Assembly: GCF_007678255.1 (NCBI RefSeq)
Contig: NZ_VEED01000001.1
Coordinates: 1-64,000 of the forward strand
Direction of reading: 5' to 3'
DNA from: Bacillus sp. X1(2014)
GTDB taxonomy: Bacteria; Bacillota; Bacilli; Bacillales_B; DSM-18226
Length of the DNA: 64,000 nucleotides
Shown: piece after piece, positions 23,660 to 32,570 of the stretch
How positions within the stretch are numbered: position 1 is the first letter of the stretch
Layout of the letters: every line of letters begins with the position of its first letter
Notes under the pieces: generated by a model
Told to the model about the DNA's origin: nothing
Databases searched by the model: none
What the model saw: the letters and a program-made list of their open reading frames with translations, nothing else
Translations under genes and position numbers: made by a program

Positions 23660-25273
23660 TTAATTAATTTTCATTTCATCCCTTAAAGCGCGGCGGAGAA
23701 TCTTTCCAACATTGGTTTTCGGGAGCTGCTCGCGGAATTCCACGAGTCCAGGAACTTTATAGGCTGCCAGGTTTTTCTTGCAATATTGGATGATTTCATC
23801 TTCAGTAACTGTATTGGCTGCTTTAAGGACTATTACTGCTTTTATACCTTCCCCTCTATAAGGATCTGGAACTCCAATACAAACCGCCTCTTGTACAGCT
23901 GGATGATGGTACAGCACCTCTTCAATATCACGCGGATAAACATTGAAGCCACTTGCAATAATTAAATCTTTTTTCCGGTCAACGATATATAAATAACCAT
24001 CTTCATCCACCTTGGCAATATCGCCTGTAAATAACCAGCCGTCACGGAGAGTATTGGACGTTTCTTCCGGCATGTTCCAATATCCTTTCATTATCTGAGG
24101 TCCTTTAATGATGACCTCCCCTAATTCACCAACAGGTACTTCTATCGTCCCTGTTGCGATGTCTACAATTTTGTATTCAGTCGAAGGGACGCCAATCCCT
24201 ACACTTCCCGGTTTCCGTTCTGAAAACGGCGGGTTGCAATGAGTGGTTGGGGAGGCTTCTGATAACCCATAACCTTCTAATATCATTGACCCAGTTTTCT
24301 TTTCAAAACTGTGGAGCAGCTCTAGCGGCATCGGCGCACTTCCACTGTTGCATGTTTTAATACTATTAATCCCGTATTCTTCCGCACGAGGATGACTGGT
24401 GATGGCAACATACATCGTTGGAACACCCGGAAAAACAGTTGGTTGTTCGTTTTTAATCGTGTTTAATACTTCCTCCAATTCAAACCGAGGCAGCATAATA
24501 GACTCAGAAGCTGTATAAATTGATAGGTTCATACAAGAACTCATCCCGAAAACATGGAAGAGTGGAATGACCGTTAAATAACGTTCTTTCCCAATTTCCA
24601 TTTCTTCTTTAAAGAATTCATAACTCTGAATGACGTTTGCTAATACATTTCGATGCGTCAGCATCGCTCCTTTTGATCTTCCGGTGGTGCCACCTGTATA
24701 TTGCAGGACGGCTACATCGTGCTCAGGGTCTATCTCGATGGGTAGGACATTTCCGCTGCTTTCAGATAAAAAACCTTCAAAACTTCGATCCGGTGCAAAT
24801 TCATTTCCTGAGGGCTGCAGGCTGACGACAATAATATTCCTTAGCTTGGTCATTGCTTGAACACTTTTCACCCTTGGATATAAGGTATCGAGTACAACAA
24901 TGGTTTCCGCACCAGAGTCATTCAGAATATATTCTAGTTCCCGTTCCACTGACATCGGGTTCACCTGAGTCACAATCGCTCCTGCTGTTAGAATTCCGTA
25001 ATAGGAAACAACGTATTGAGGACAGTTAGGAAGCATGATTGCCACACGGTCACCTCTTTGAACTTGATTACGCTGCAAGGCAGAGGTAAAGGTTTGGACC
25101 AGTGCGTTTAATTGTTGATAACTAAATTTTTTTCCATAGAACGAGAGTGCAGCATTGTTAGGATATTTATCAGTCGTTTCTTGAAGGATTTGACTTAATG
25201 GTATATTTGGAATGGTAACATTTGTATTAATGTTTTCCGGATAATGAGCCAACCAGGCTTTCATTTCACTCAT
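23660..25273 (-). CDS. Long-chain fatty acid-CoA ligase (AMP-binding)
   Basis: 537 aa, full-length ANL-superfamily enzyme that activates a carboxylic acid with ATP and CoA. Motifs: P-loop-like LQYTGGTTGRSKGAMLTHRN, GYGLSEASPTTHCNP, the ATP-binding WLFTGDIAKVDEDGY, DRKKDLIIASGFNVYPRDIE, and the C-terminal catalytic lysine in LPKTNVGKILRR. The chain-length preference cannot be read. Start ATG at 25273 with GGGGAGGAAAATTG upstream. Third gene of the acyl-CoA dehydrogenase unit. Confidence 0.9.
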   Translation of the reverse strand: MSEMKAWLAHYPENINTNVTIPNIPLSQILQETTDKYPNNAALSFYGKKFSYQQLNALVQTFTSALQRNQVQRGDRVAIMLPNCPQYVVSYYGILTAGAIVTQVNPMSVERELEYILNDSGAETIVVLDTLYPRVKSVQAMTKLRNIIVVSLQPSGNEFAPDRSFEGFLSESSGNVLPIEIDPEHDVAVLQYTGGTTGRSKGAMLTHRNVLANVIQSYEFFKEEMEIGKERYLTVIPLFHVFGMSSCMNLSIYTASESIMLPRFELEEVLNTIKNEQPTVFPGVPTMYVAITSHPRAEEYGINSIKTCNSGSAPMPLELLHSFEKKTGSMILEGYGLSEASPTTHCNPPFSERKPGSVGIGVPSTEYKIVDIATGTIEVPVGELGEVIIKGPQIMKGYWNMPEETSNTLRDGWLFTGDIAKVDEDGYLYIVDRKKDLIIASGFNVYPRDIEEVLYHHPAVQEAVCIGVPDPYRGEGIKAVIVLKAANTVTEDEIIQYCKKNLAAYKVPGLVEFREQLPKTNVGKILRRALRDEMKIN

Positions 25274-25313
25274 CAATTTTCCTCCCCAAAATGTTTGATA
25301 AAACTAGATATCT

Positions 25314-26066
25314 CTAAAAAATTAAGCCGCCGCCATCGACAGATAGAGTTGTACCGGTAATAAATGAAGCCTCATCGGATGCTAAAAATAATACTGCATT
25401 GGCGACCTCGTCCGGTGTTCCAATTCTCCCAAGCGCATTTGCTCGCGAGATAATTGGCCATTTCCGCTCATTTTGTTTCCACTGATCAATAATCGGGGTG
25501 TCAATCACTCCCGGTGCAATCGCATTGACCCTTATGTTGTATTTCCCGTATTCAAGTGCCGCATTTTGTGTCAGTGTGACAACCCCTGCTTTAGAGGCAT
25601 TATAGGCAGACATATATTTCTGCCCTTTTAATCCTAGTAAACTGGAAGTGTTAATAATGGCTCCACCTCCTGCTTTAATTAATTCTGGTATGGCAAATTT
25701 TATGCCAAGAAAAACACCCTTCAAATTTATATCAATGACTCGATCCCATTCTTCTTCAGCCAAATCAATACTTCGTACTTCGGAATTTCCCACTCCAGCA
25801 TTGTTGAACAAAATATGTAAAGCCCCAAACGAGCTTATCGTGGTGTCGATTAAAGCTTTTAATTGCTCTGAATCGGTTACGTCTGTTTTTAAAAAAATCG
25901 CTTCGCCGCCACCTCTTTTAATTAAACTAACGGTTTCTTCACCAATAGCTGCGTCAATATCTGCTACAGCAACCCTTGCTCCTTCTTTCGCAAATCGGAT
26001 AGCTGTCGAACGGCCTATACCACCCCCACCCCCGGTTATAATCGCTGTTTTTCCTTCCAATTTCAT
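25314..26066 (-). CDS. SDR family oxidoreductase
   Basis: 250 aa classical short-chain dehydrogenase. Cofactor motif TGGGGGIGRSTA near the N-terminus (residues 11-22); the acidic DID after beta-2 suggests NAD(H). NNAG at FNNAGVGN; catalytic Ser in INTSSLLG, YNASK-type YxxxK in MSAYNASKAG. It likely oxidises a hydroxyacyl-CoA or similar alcohol in the same pathway as its neighbours, between an acyl-CoA dehydrogenase and an acyl-CoA ligase. GGAGGAAAT precedes the ATG. Confidence 0.9.
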   Translation of the reverse strand: MKLEGKTAIITGGGGGIGRSTAIRFAKEGARVAVADIDAAIGEETVSLIKRGGGEAIFLKTDVTDSEQLKALIDTTISSFGALHILFNNAGVGNSEVRSIDLAEEEWDRVIDINLKGVFLGIKFAIPELIKAGGGAIINTSSLLGLKGQKYMSAYNASKAGVVTLTQNAALEYGKYNIRVNAIAPGVIDTPIIDQWKQNERKWPIISRANALGRIGTPDEVANAVLFLASDEASFITGTTLSVDGGGLIF

Positions 26067-26098
26067 ATTTCCTCCAGCCCTTCATCTATGTCTTGATT

Positions 26099-27307
26099 CT
26101 ATTGATACTTCCTCAATTCAAGTCTAGCTAACTGTGCACGATGTACTTCATCAGGTCCGTCAGCTAATCGTAATGTTCTTGCATTAGCCCATTGTGCCGC
26201 GAGAGTAAAATCGTTAGATACACCAGCGGCCCCAAAAGCTTGAATGGCCCGATCAATAACTCGTAATGCCATTGAAGGAGCAACGACCTTAATCATCGCT
26301 ATCTCTGTCTTTGCTTCCTTATTTCCAACGGTATCCATCATATAGGCAGCCTTTAAGGTGAGCAGTCTTGCTTGCTCAATTTCAATTCTGGAATCAGCAA
26401 TCCATTCTTGGATGACTCCTTGGCTTGCTAAAGTTTTTCCAAATGCCGTCCGACTTTGAACACGCTTACATAATTCCTCTAAAGCTCGTTCTGCAGCACC
26501 TATCAATCTCATACAATGATGTATTCTTCCGGGGCCTAACCTGCCTTGGGCGATTGCGAATCCTTTTCCTTCACCCCATAGAATGTTTTCAGCTGGTACG
26601 CGTACATTTTCATACGTAATTTCTCCATGTCCATGCGGTGCATGATCATATCCAAAAACCGGGAGCATTCGGTCGATTTTTACACCTGGGGAGTCTAGTG
26701 GAACAAGAATCATTGATTGCTGTTCATGACGGTTCGCCGAGGGATCTGTTTTGCCCATGACAATCGCTATCTTACAACGAGGATCGCCCGCCCCTGAGGA
26801 CCACCACTTACGACCATTAATGATGTACTCATCCCCATCTCTTTCAATTCTGGCTTCAATATTGGTCGCATCGGCAGAAGCCACAGCTGGTTCGGTCATC
26901 GAAAAGCACGAACGAATTTCACCTGCTAATAAAGGCTTTAACCATTGTTCTTTATGTCTTTCTGTCCCATAACGGACGATAACTTCCATATTACCGGTAT
27001 CAGGGGCACTACAATTAAATATTTCTGGTCCTATTAACGACCGTCCCATAATTTCACATAATGGGGCATATTCTTGATTAGTTAACCCTGCCCCGTATTC
27101 ACTTTCTGGTAAAAATAAATTCCAGAGACCTTCTGCTTTTGCCCTTTCTTTTAGTTCCTCCATGATGGGTGGAACGGCACTCCAACGGCTTTCTTGTTCG
27201 TTTAATTGTTGCTCGTAAATACGCTCATTAGGATAAACATTTGCTTCCATAAAGGCAGTTAATTTTCCCTGCAACTCTTTCACTCTTTGAGAATATGAAA
27301 AATCCAC
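26099..27307 (-). CDS. Acyl-CoA dehydrogenase
   Basis: 402 aa FAD enzyme. Motifs: [57 protein letters not shown], and the C-terminal FAD segment [15 protein letters not shown] followed by [10 protein letters not shown]. The last motif places it in the ACAD10/11-like group, in keeping with the ACAD10/11-like phosphotransferase in the neighbouring unit. GTG at 27307 has AGGAG 9 nt upstream. First gene of its operon, directly behind the promoter and operator at 27325-27382. Confidence 0.92.
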   Translation of the reverse strand: MDFSYSQRVKELQGKLTAFMEANVYPNERIYEQQLNEQESRWSAVPPIMEELKERAKAEGLWNLFLPESEYGAGLTNQEYAPLCEIMGRSLIGPEIFNCSAPDTGNMEVIVRYGTERHKEQWLKPLLAGEIRSCFSMTEPAVASADATNIEARIERDGDEYIINGRKWWSSGAGDPRCKIAIVMGKTDPSANRHEQQSMILVPLDSPGVKIDRMLPVFGYDHAPHGHGEITYENVRVPAENILWGEGKGFAIAQGRLGPGRIHHCMRLIGAAERALEELCKRVQSRTAFGKTLASQGVIQEWIADSRIEIEQARLLTLKAAYMMDTVGNKEAKTEIAMIKVVAPSMALRVIDRAIQAFGAAGVSNDFTLAAQWANARTLRLADGPDEVHRAQLARLELRKYQ

Positions 27308-27324
27308 TTTTTCCACTCCTTTTC

Positions 27325-27342
27325 ATACTAACCAGTTGGTAT
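27325..27342. promoter_or_regulatory. TetR operator, second copy
   Basis: ATACTAACCAGTTGGTAT: the left half is identical to the operator at 22890 and the right half differs at two positions. It lies just downstream of the -10 box of the acyl-CoA dehydrogenase promoter, where bound repressor would block transcription. Confidence 0.75.
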
Positions 27343-27354
27343 GTTCTTCATCTA

Positions 27355-27382
27355 ATTATACCTGTAAATATTAAATATTCAA
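27355..27382 (-). promoter_or_regulatory. Promoter of the acyl-CoA dehydrogenase operon
   Basis: On the minus strand TTGAAT (27377-27382), 16 bp, TATAAT (27355-27360). The start point falls inside the operator at 27325-27342. Confidence 0.7.
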
Positions 27383-27521
27383 ATTAAATTCTAAATATTC
27401 TTTTAATTAATTAGTTGTTGATTGGGAATTAAAAAGTATGGGATTATAAAATGAGGAGGGCTGGCCAGAAAGGTTCATTCGTTTCCATCATGCTGATAAT
27501 TAACAATTCCTGGCCTTAAAG

Positions 27522-27719
27522 TTAAAACCTTTTTGTAAATGATCTCTTTTGCTTGTTCATTACTTCATAAGACTTTTCAATGATATCTGTTAGTACATCT
27601 CCTTTATAAATTCGGCCGAGCTTCAATCCTTGTTGGTAATATTCGACAATTTCATCTAGCAACTTCGAGGTTTCTTTTGTAATTCTTACATTTAATTGAA
27701 TTCTTTGGTTTTCAGACAT
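27522..27719 (-). CDS. Small ribbon-helix-helix-like protein
   Basis: 65 aa beginning MSENQRIQLNVRITKE. A short beta strand (RIQLNVRIT) followed by two helices (KLLDEIVEYYQQ and GDVLTDIIEKSYEVMNK) is the arrangement of Arc/CopG-type DNA-binding proteins, but the sequence is too short to be sure. The ATG has AGGAG 8 nt upstream; an earlier GTG overlaps that site. No toxin-like gene is beside it, so a toxin-antitoxin role is not supported. Confidence 0.6.
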   Translation of the reverse strand: MSENQRIQLNVRITKETSKLLDEIVEYYQQGLKLGRIYKGDVLTDIIEKSYEVMNKQKRSFTKRF

Positions 27720-27863
27720 GTTATTCACTCCTATGTATTTAATAGCAATCTGCTAGCACTTTTCTATCCTGCTGTTATCATCTATTAATATACTATATTT
27801 CAACAAATTTTTCAGTAGAATCAAAAAAATAGTCATCAAAATGATGACCATTTCTTAATTTAC

Positions 27864-28406
27864 CTAATTTTTCCTTTTCTCTGGAATCACGATGGTAGCT
27901 ACTGTCCTTCTTCTCCTCCCCTCTTTTGGTTCGTTATTTATTACTTTTAAATAAACAGCTGAAAGTTCTTTTATAAATTCCACATACTCCTCATCATTTA
28001 AGTGGATGGATGCCTGTCGGAACGTGACGCCATCCGAAACTAGATCGATGCTGTCCTGATCTAAGTATCGATCATATTCGCCCATTAAATTTGCCATAAA
28101 TTTAATAAATAGGCTCATATGTTCATCTCTTGAAAGCTTATTTAAGTTTTCGGGACTAAAGGTTACCTTGTTTGGTTCATGGATGGAATAGACTTTTTCG
28201 ACAGTTCCTCTGATTGGAATTTCATCAACAATATGAATGACTCCAGTTTCAACTAATTTTTTTAGGTTGCGATACAATGAAGCTTGTGGGATATCGGGAA
28301 GGAATTCTTTTAATTGCTGCGCTGTAAGTTGTTGATTAATTAAATACTGGATGATTCTCATACGAACGGGATGCAATATAACGTCCACAGCTGATTCATT
28401 TATCAT
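27864..28406 (-). CDS. Winged-helix transcriptional regulator (ArsR-like)
   Basis: 180 aa. N-terminal HTH: ILHPVRMRIIQYLINQQ, LTAQQLKEFLPDIPQASLY, RNLKKLVETGVIHIVDE, with the EKVYSI wing. This is the HTH_20/ArsR-like pattern of Bacillus regulators with a C-terminal domain of unknown ligand. The ATG at 28406 has AGGAGC 10 nt upstream. The divergent VanW gene starts 180 bp away and could be a target. A short C-terminal basic run (GRRRRTVATIVIPEKRK) is unusual. Confidence 0.75.
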   Translation of the reverse strand: MINESAVDVILHPVRMRIIQYLINQQLTAQQLKEFLPDIPQASLYRNLKKLVETGVIHIVDEIPIRGTVEKVYSIHEPNKVTFSPENLNKLSRDEHMSLFIKFMANLMGEYDRYLDQDSIDLVSDGVTFRQASIHLNDEEYVEFIKELSAVYLKVINNEPKEGRRRRTVATIVIPEKRKN

Positions 28407-28585
28407 AATAATATTAGCTCCTAATTTTATTATCATTCTCAATAACGAGAATATTATATTCTTTGATTATTGTAAAGAAAAAAACTGGAAATTACTTATA
28501 TATTTTTCAAAAATGTATGAATCTGTTTTATGGTTACATGAATTAGCCTACTTCTACCAATATTATAGTGAGGGGGTTGCTGAGT

Positions 28586-29473
28586 ATGATTTTATCTTTG
28601 TTAATGGGATATTTCCTTTTAACCCAACCGGTTACTGAAGCGCCAGATCGTTTTACTATTACAAAGGATGGCCATACAGTTACCACCATTAATCGTGATG
28701 ATTTTACCATTTCCCAAACGGGCCTGCCCTTATTAAATTCTAAAAAGTACTATGAATTTTTGGATAACTTAGATAAACAATTTTCAATCGCACCGGAAAA
28801 TGCCCACTTGGATCAGAATGGTGGTATTATTCCAGAAAAGGCAGGGTCCCAAATCCATCGTCAAACATTTACAGAGCAATTCTATGCCTATATTTTTAGT
28901 ACTGGACAAACGAAGGTCATGGAATTACCTTTCCTTACAGTTTATCCAAAAGTGGATAGTGAATTACTGAGTGATATTCGCAGTATGAGGATTGGACGTT
29001 ATGTTACGTCTTTTAATCCACGAAATAAAAAAAGATCTAACAATATAGAACTGGCAACAAAAGCAATTAACAATCAGGTGGTTTTTCCGGGTGAAACATT
29101 CTCTTTTAACAGAGTAGTCGGAAAACGGACAGCTGCGAAGGGGTATTTACGTGCCAAAGTCATCGTTAGAGGGGAATTCACAGAAGACATCGGCGGCGGA
29201 ATTTGCCAAGTATCCTCAACCCTTTATAATGCAGTTGACAATGCAGGCATCAAGATTGTGGAGCGGTTTTCTCATTCAAGAAAGGTTCCTTATATTCCAC
29301 CAGGCCGAGACGCGACTGTTAGTTGGTATGGACCCGATTTTGAGTTTAAGAATACCTATAATCAACCAGTATTAATTAGAGCAAGGACATTAGGCCATTT
29401 GTTAATTATAAGTGTTTACTCTTCTGAAAATATTAATTACATACCGAAAAAAGTCCCAACTCCACCATATTAA
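28586..29473 (+). CDS. VanW family protein
   Basis: 295 aa. An N-terminal hydrophobic stretch (MILSLLMGYFLLTQPV) is a signal peptide or anchor, so the protein acts outside the cell. The VanW domain occupies the C-terminal half: YVTSFNPRNKKRSNNIELA, VVFPGETFSFNRVVGKRT, DIGGGICQVSSTLYNA and the SHSRKVPYIPPGRDATVSW segment. VanW proteins accompany vancomycin resistance in some bacteria, but most chromosomal copies have no known role and are thought to act at peptidoglycan. The ATG at 28586 follows GAGGGGG. A terminator follows. Confidence 0.85.
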   Translation: MILSLLMGYFLLTQPVTEAPDRFTITKDGHTVTTINRDDFTISQTGLPLLNSKKYYEFLDNLDKQFSIAPENAHLDQNGGIIPEKAGSQIHRQTFTEQFYAYIFSTGQTKVMELPFLTVYPKVDSELLSDIRSMRIGRYVTSFNPRNKKRSNNIELATKAINNQVVFPGETFSFNRVVGKRTAAKGYLRAKVIVRGEFTEDIGGGICQVSSTLYNAVDNAGIKIVERFSHSRKVPYIPPGRDATVSWYGPDFEFKNTYNQPVLIRARTLGHLLIISVYSSENINYIPKKVPTPPY

Positions 29474-29504
29474 AAAGTCCGCAGCCAATCTGCGGACTTT
29501 TTTC
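29473..29504. terminator. Terminator between VanW gene and hypothetical gene
   Basis: GTCCGCAG-CCAAT-CTGCGGAC followed by TTTTTT; works for both converging genes. Confidence 0.9.
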
Positions 29505-29774
29505 TTATTGCTTTTTATTATTTAGTGCACTCATTAATAGCTCCTCTGAAAACTCGGTTAATGCAGCATTATCCATTAGACTAAGATTTGCTTTAGGTGT
29601 AAAATTTTTCACCATATTTTGAATAGGAAGTGCAAGGTCCCTACGTTTTCCCTTTGTCACTCCAAAAACAGCAGCACTTAAGCCAATGCCTAATAGAGAC
29701 GCCCACATGGCTCCTCTACTTTTACGTTTTTTTGCAAACATTTTGAGAAACGGTTGAGCTTTTATTTTTTTCAT
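29505..29774 (-). CDS. Small basic hypothetical protein with one hydrophobic segment
   Basis: 89 aa. Basic N-terminus (MKKIKAQPFLKMFAKKRKS), one hydrophobic segment around 24-39 (GAMWASLLGIGLSAAVFGV), then a basic stretch and a polar tail ending MSALNNKKQ. It looks like a small inner-membrane protein. I do not recognise the family. Just upstream of the start a long stem (AAATGGAA...TTCCATTT) lies in the 5' untranslated region, with AAGGAGTG between it and the ATG. Confidence 0.55.
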   Translation of the reverse strand: MKKIKAQPFLKMFAKKRKSRGAMWASLLGIGLSAAVFGVTKGKRRDLALPIQNMVKNFTPKANLSLMDNAALTEFSEELLMSALNNKKQ

Positions 29775-30018
29775 CCAAAGCACTCCTTCAAATTGAAATG
29801 GAAAGGATTCTTCCCTTCCATTTCTTTAATTTGCTCTTTTTAGACAGAGCATATAGCAAGAAATAAGAACTTATTTAGTTATTTACTGGTATGTTAGATT
29901 CTTTACAGTTTACATAATATTTAATTACACCTGCCCTAATCAAGCCGTAATTCGAAAGAACCTCTTACCTATATTTTACATAAACTGCTACAAGATAAAT
30001 GAGGTGGTGTCTTAATTT

Positions 30019-30732
30019 ATGGGAGGTTTAACTTATTTTGACTTCTTAGCCAAATTTGGTGTGGGTGGAGCACATCCTGGTGGAATTCCATTAACAAAAT
30101 ATATATTGTCGAATGAAGATATTTCAAATAAATCACGTATTTTAGATGCTGGGTGCGGCACTGGCCAAACAGCTGCATTTTTATATCAGCATTATTTTGC
30201 AAAGGTAGTTGGTGTGGAGATTAATCCTATCATGATTGAAAAAGCAAAAAGGCGATTTCAGTCATTGAATTTACCAATCAAGTTGGTTCAAGCGTCAATT
30301 GAAAAACTGCCATTTAACGATGATACTTTTGATTTTATTTTGTCTGAATCTGTTTTAGCCTTTGTTAACAAACCCGTTGCCATTAGTGAATTTTTTCGAG
30401 TCTTAAAAAAAGGCGGACGTCTAATAGCCAATGAGATGACCATTAACTCCAAACTTACTCCTAACGAAGAAACCGAAATAATGAATTTTTATGCCTTGGA
30501 TTCTTTATTGCTAGAAGAAGATTGGCGAAATTTATTTAATCAGGCAGGGTTCCAAGATATTGTTATAAAAACAGAGAAAACGAATATAAGTCATAGTAAT
30601 CATTCCACTGAATTTCATTTCTCAAACAATTTTGAACCTGAGTTATTTCAAATATTAAATGAACATGGGAATATCGTCTTAAAGTATCAAGATATTTTAA
30701 GTTACCGAATAATAACTTGCACCAAACAGTAA
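30019..30732 (+). CDS. Class I SAM-dependent methyltransferase
   Basis: 237 aa. Motif I is ILDAGCGTGQTAAF (about 41-54), the acidic residue follows in VVGVEINPIMIEKA, then EKLPFNDDTFDFILSES and FRVLKKGGRLIANEM. The N-terminus (YFDFLAKFGVGGAHPGG) is unlike the first methyltransferase in the window. The substrate is unknown; small-molecule or lipid targets are typical. GAGGTGG lies upstream of the ATG. It ends at a terminator and then the second copy of the 184-bp repeat. Confidence 0.85.
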   Translation: MGGLTYFDFLAKFGVGGAHPGGIPLTKYILSNEDISNKSRILDAGCGTGQTAAFLYQHYFAKVVGVEINPIMIEKAKRRFQSLNLPIKLVQASIEKLPFNDDTFDFILSESVLAFVNKPVAISEFFRVLKKGGRLIANEMTINSKLTPNEETEIMNFYALDSLLLEEDWRNLFNQAGFQDIVIKTEKTNISHSNHSTEFHFSNNFEPELFQILNEHGNIVLKYQDILSYRIITCTKQ

Positions 30733-30740
30733 TACAATAG

Positions 30741-30775
30741 AGCCTCTCTCCTCAATAGGTGAAGTGGCTTTTTTA
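30741..30775 (+). terminator. Terminator of the second methyltransferase gene
   Basis: AGCCTCTCTCC and GGTGAAGTGGCT pair with some mismatches and are followed by TTTTTT. Confidence 0.6.
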
Positions 30776-30782
30776 TTTTTTT

Positions 30783-30964
30783 GCTGTGTTAAACTTGACT
30801 GTTGATTTCCGTTCCAGGCACTTTGCTTTCCGCGGGCGTGCCGGGGAGCCTCCTCGTCGCTTTGCTCCTGCGGGGTCTCCCCTGCCCCGTACTCCCGCAG
30901 GAGTCTTCGTGCCTTCCACTCCAATCAACAGAGTGCCAAAATAAACAATAACCTTTAACACATA
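30783..30964. repeat. MITE-like repeat, copy 2
   Basis: It has the same GC-rich core as 2456-2639 with only a few differences, and TGTGTTAAA (30785-30793) inverted as TTTAACACA (30954-30962). A second inverted pair just inside is CTGTTGATT / AATCAACAG. No coding content. Confidence 0.9.
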
Positions 30965-31039
30965 TTTTTTATACTTTTTTCTGATGAATATTAATAAGGT
31001 TTGGCCCCAAAAATATTAAATGAAAGGATTGGTGAAACA

Positions 31040-31291
31040 ATGGATAAGACTTTGGGTTACTTACGAGAAATCTTGTCAAATTATACCGATGATCATTCTG
31101 AAGGCGGTCCTATATACCGTAAATTATCGGAAGGCCAATATAGCTCTGAAGGGTCCTTTGTTCGAGATTTAAACCAAAAAGAAATCAATTTTCTAAATAA
31201 AATTCTCCCGAAAGAAATTAATTATGCTAAAGAGGAGCAGGATGAGAAAAGAGCGAATGAATTGAACGAGGTTTTCGAGCTTTTATTCTAA
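31040..31291 (+). CDS. csgA: Sigma-G-dependent sporulation protein CsgA
   Basis: 83 aa, against 82 for B. subtilis CsgA. The N-terminus MDKTLGYLREILSN matches MDVTLGYLRESLSN, and the C-terminus EQDEKRANELNEVFELL matches EQDQKRAKELNEVYELL. It is an acid-soluble-type spore protein made in the forespore; its detailed role is unknown. The frame opens 13 codons earlier, but this ATG has AAAGGA 11 nt upstream and gives the family N-terminus. TGAATA at 30985-30990 is a perfect sigma-G -35; a fitting -10 is weak (CAAAAATA). Confidence 0.9.
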   Translation: MDKTLGYLREILSNYTDDHSEGGPIYRKLSEGQYSSEGSFVRDLNQKEINFLNKILPKEINYAKEEQDEKRANELNEVFELLF

Positions 31292-31319
31292 AACAAACAA
31301 AGAAAGCGCTTTCTAAACT

Positions 31320-31349
31320 AAAAGATGGCAGGATATTCTGCCATCTTTT
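31320..31349 (+). terminator. Terminator of csgA
   Basis: AAAAGATGGCAG-GATATT-CTGCCATCTTTT; perfect 12-bp stem. A palindrome resembling a catabolite-responsive element (GAAAGCGCTTTC, 31302-31313) lies just upstream. Confidence 0.85.
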
Positions 31350-31562
31350 CTGGAAATAATTCATATTTTGTAAATTTATTTCCTAGGTAAGCGCAAGGTA
31401 CGACAAAATGTCATCTAAACATCCCGTTAATTCTGCATTAACCGACATAATTCAAAAAGATGCTACATGCATTGTCACAAACAAGGTCTCATAACGACAA
31501 AATATTTACTTTATTCTTTATTTCCATTAGATTATTCTAAAGAAATTACTAGTTTTTAGTAA
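31350..31562. other. Intergenic region with no supported gene
   Basis: About 210 bp, AT-rich. A 28-codon frame (31411 on, MSSKHPVNSALTD) has only a weak AAGG upstream and is not called. ACGACAAAAT occurs twice (31402 and 31494) as a short direct repeat flanking it. No hairpin or promoter of note. Confidence 0.5.
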
Positions 31563-32480
31563 CTAATGGATATCTTTTTTCTTAAATCTTCCACCACGGA
31601 CCTCCGCAATATCTGCTACTGCTAAAAAGGCACTGTCATCATTTTCAGTCACAATTTCCTTTAATTTTGCTTCCTCAAGACGATTGATCACGCAAAAGAT
31701 TACCTTTTTATCATCACCTGAATATGCACCCTCACCATTGATATAAGTGACACCACGACCGAGACGATTCATAATTGCGTCACCGATTTGCTTTGCGTTA
31801 TCACTTATGATCCACACCGATTTGGATTCATCAAGCCCTGTAATGGTAATATCAATCGTTTTGTAAGCTACAAAATAGGCAATAAGCGAATACATCGCAC
31901 GGTCCCAAGTGAATACAAAACCTGCACACGCTAGAATAAAGAGGTTAAAAAACATAATGATTTCCCCAACAGAAAAAGGAAGCTTTTTATTAAAAAGAAT
32001 AGCTAAAATCTCAGTACCATCCAATGAGCCACCATATCGGATGACTAAACCGACTCCAATACCCAGAACAATTCCCCCAAATACTGTTGCAAGGAGAATA
32101 TCTTGTGTAAAGGCTGGCACAGGATGCAGTAAAGTGGTTCCAATCGAAAGTATGATGATTCCATAAAGTGTGGATAAGGCGAAGGTTTTCCCTATTTGTT
32201 TATAACCTATAAAGAAAAAAGGTATATTAAGAATAAAGAGGAACATCCCTAATTTCCAACCTGTTACATACGAAAGCATAATAGAAATTCCAGTGATACC
32301 ACCATCAATAACATTATTAGGAACAAGAAATATTTCTAGTCCTACAGCCATTAAGGTGGCCCCTAGTGTTATTAATAGAATTCTTTGAAAAATCTTTCTC
32401 TTCGTTAATCTACGATGCTGAATTTTCGCCATAATTGCTGCCTGCTGTTCGATTAAAGTCAATTCTTGCGTTCCCGACAT
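31563..32480 (-). CDS. YitT family protein with DUF2179 domain
   Basis: 305 aa. A cytoplasmic N-terminal tail of about 35 aa is followed by about five to six membrane segments with VPNNVIDGGITGISIMLSY and RYGGSLDGTEILA. The C-terminal DUF2179 domain (about 220-295) carries SKSVWIISDNAKQIGDAI, GRGVTYINGEGAYSGDDK and DIAEVRGGRF. This is the common long form (as B. subtilis YqfU). It is a membrane protein of unknown function; the YitT family is expanded in Bacillus and three members are in this window. AAAGGGGCCAGATA precedes the ATG. Confidence 0.87.
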   Translation of the reverse strand: MSGTQELTLIEQQAAIMAKIQHRRLTKRKIFQRILLITLGATLMAVGLEIFLVPNNVIDGGITGISIMLSYVTGWKLGMFLFILNIPFFFIGYKQIGKTFALSTLYGIIILSIGTTLLHPVPAFTQDILLATVFGGIVLGIGVGLVIRYGGSLDGTEILAILFNKKLPFSVGEIIMFFNLFILACAGFVFTWDRAMYSLIAYFVAYKTIDITITGLDESKSVWIISDNAKQIGDAIMNRLGRGVTYINGEGAYSGDDKKVIFCVINRLEEAKLKEIVTENDDSAFLAVADIAEVRGGRFKKKDIH

Positions 32481-32570
32481 TATCTGGCCCCTTTCAAAAA
32501 TAATTTCCTAATTATATTATATCGGATTCATCTTGCTAATTATAATCAAATGCTTTTTTTCTTACAAAAA

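Noticed and set aside
27522..27719. Ribbon-helix-helix-like protein as the antitoxin of a toxin-antitoxin pair
   Set aside because: No toxin-sized gene is adjacent on either side.
31411..31497. 28-codon frame between csgA and the YitT gene
   Set aside because: Weak ribosome binding site, no promoter or terminator, and very short; likely chance.
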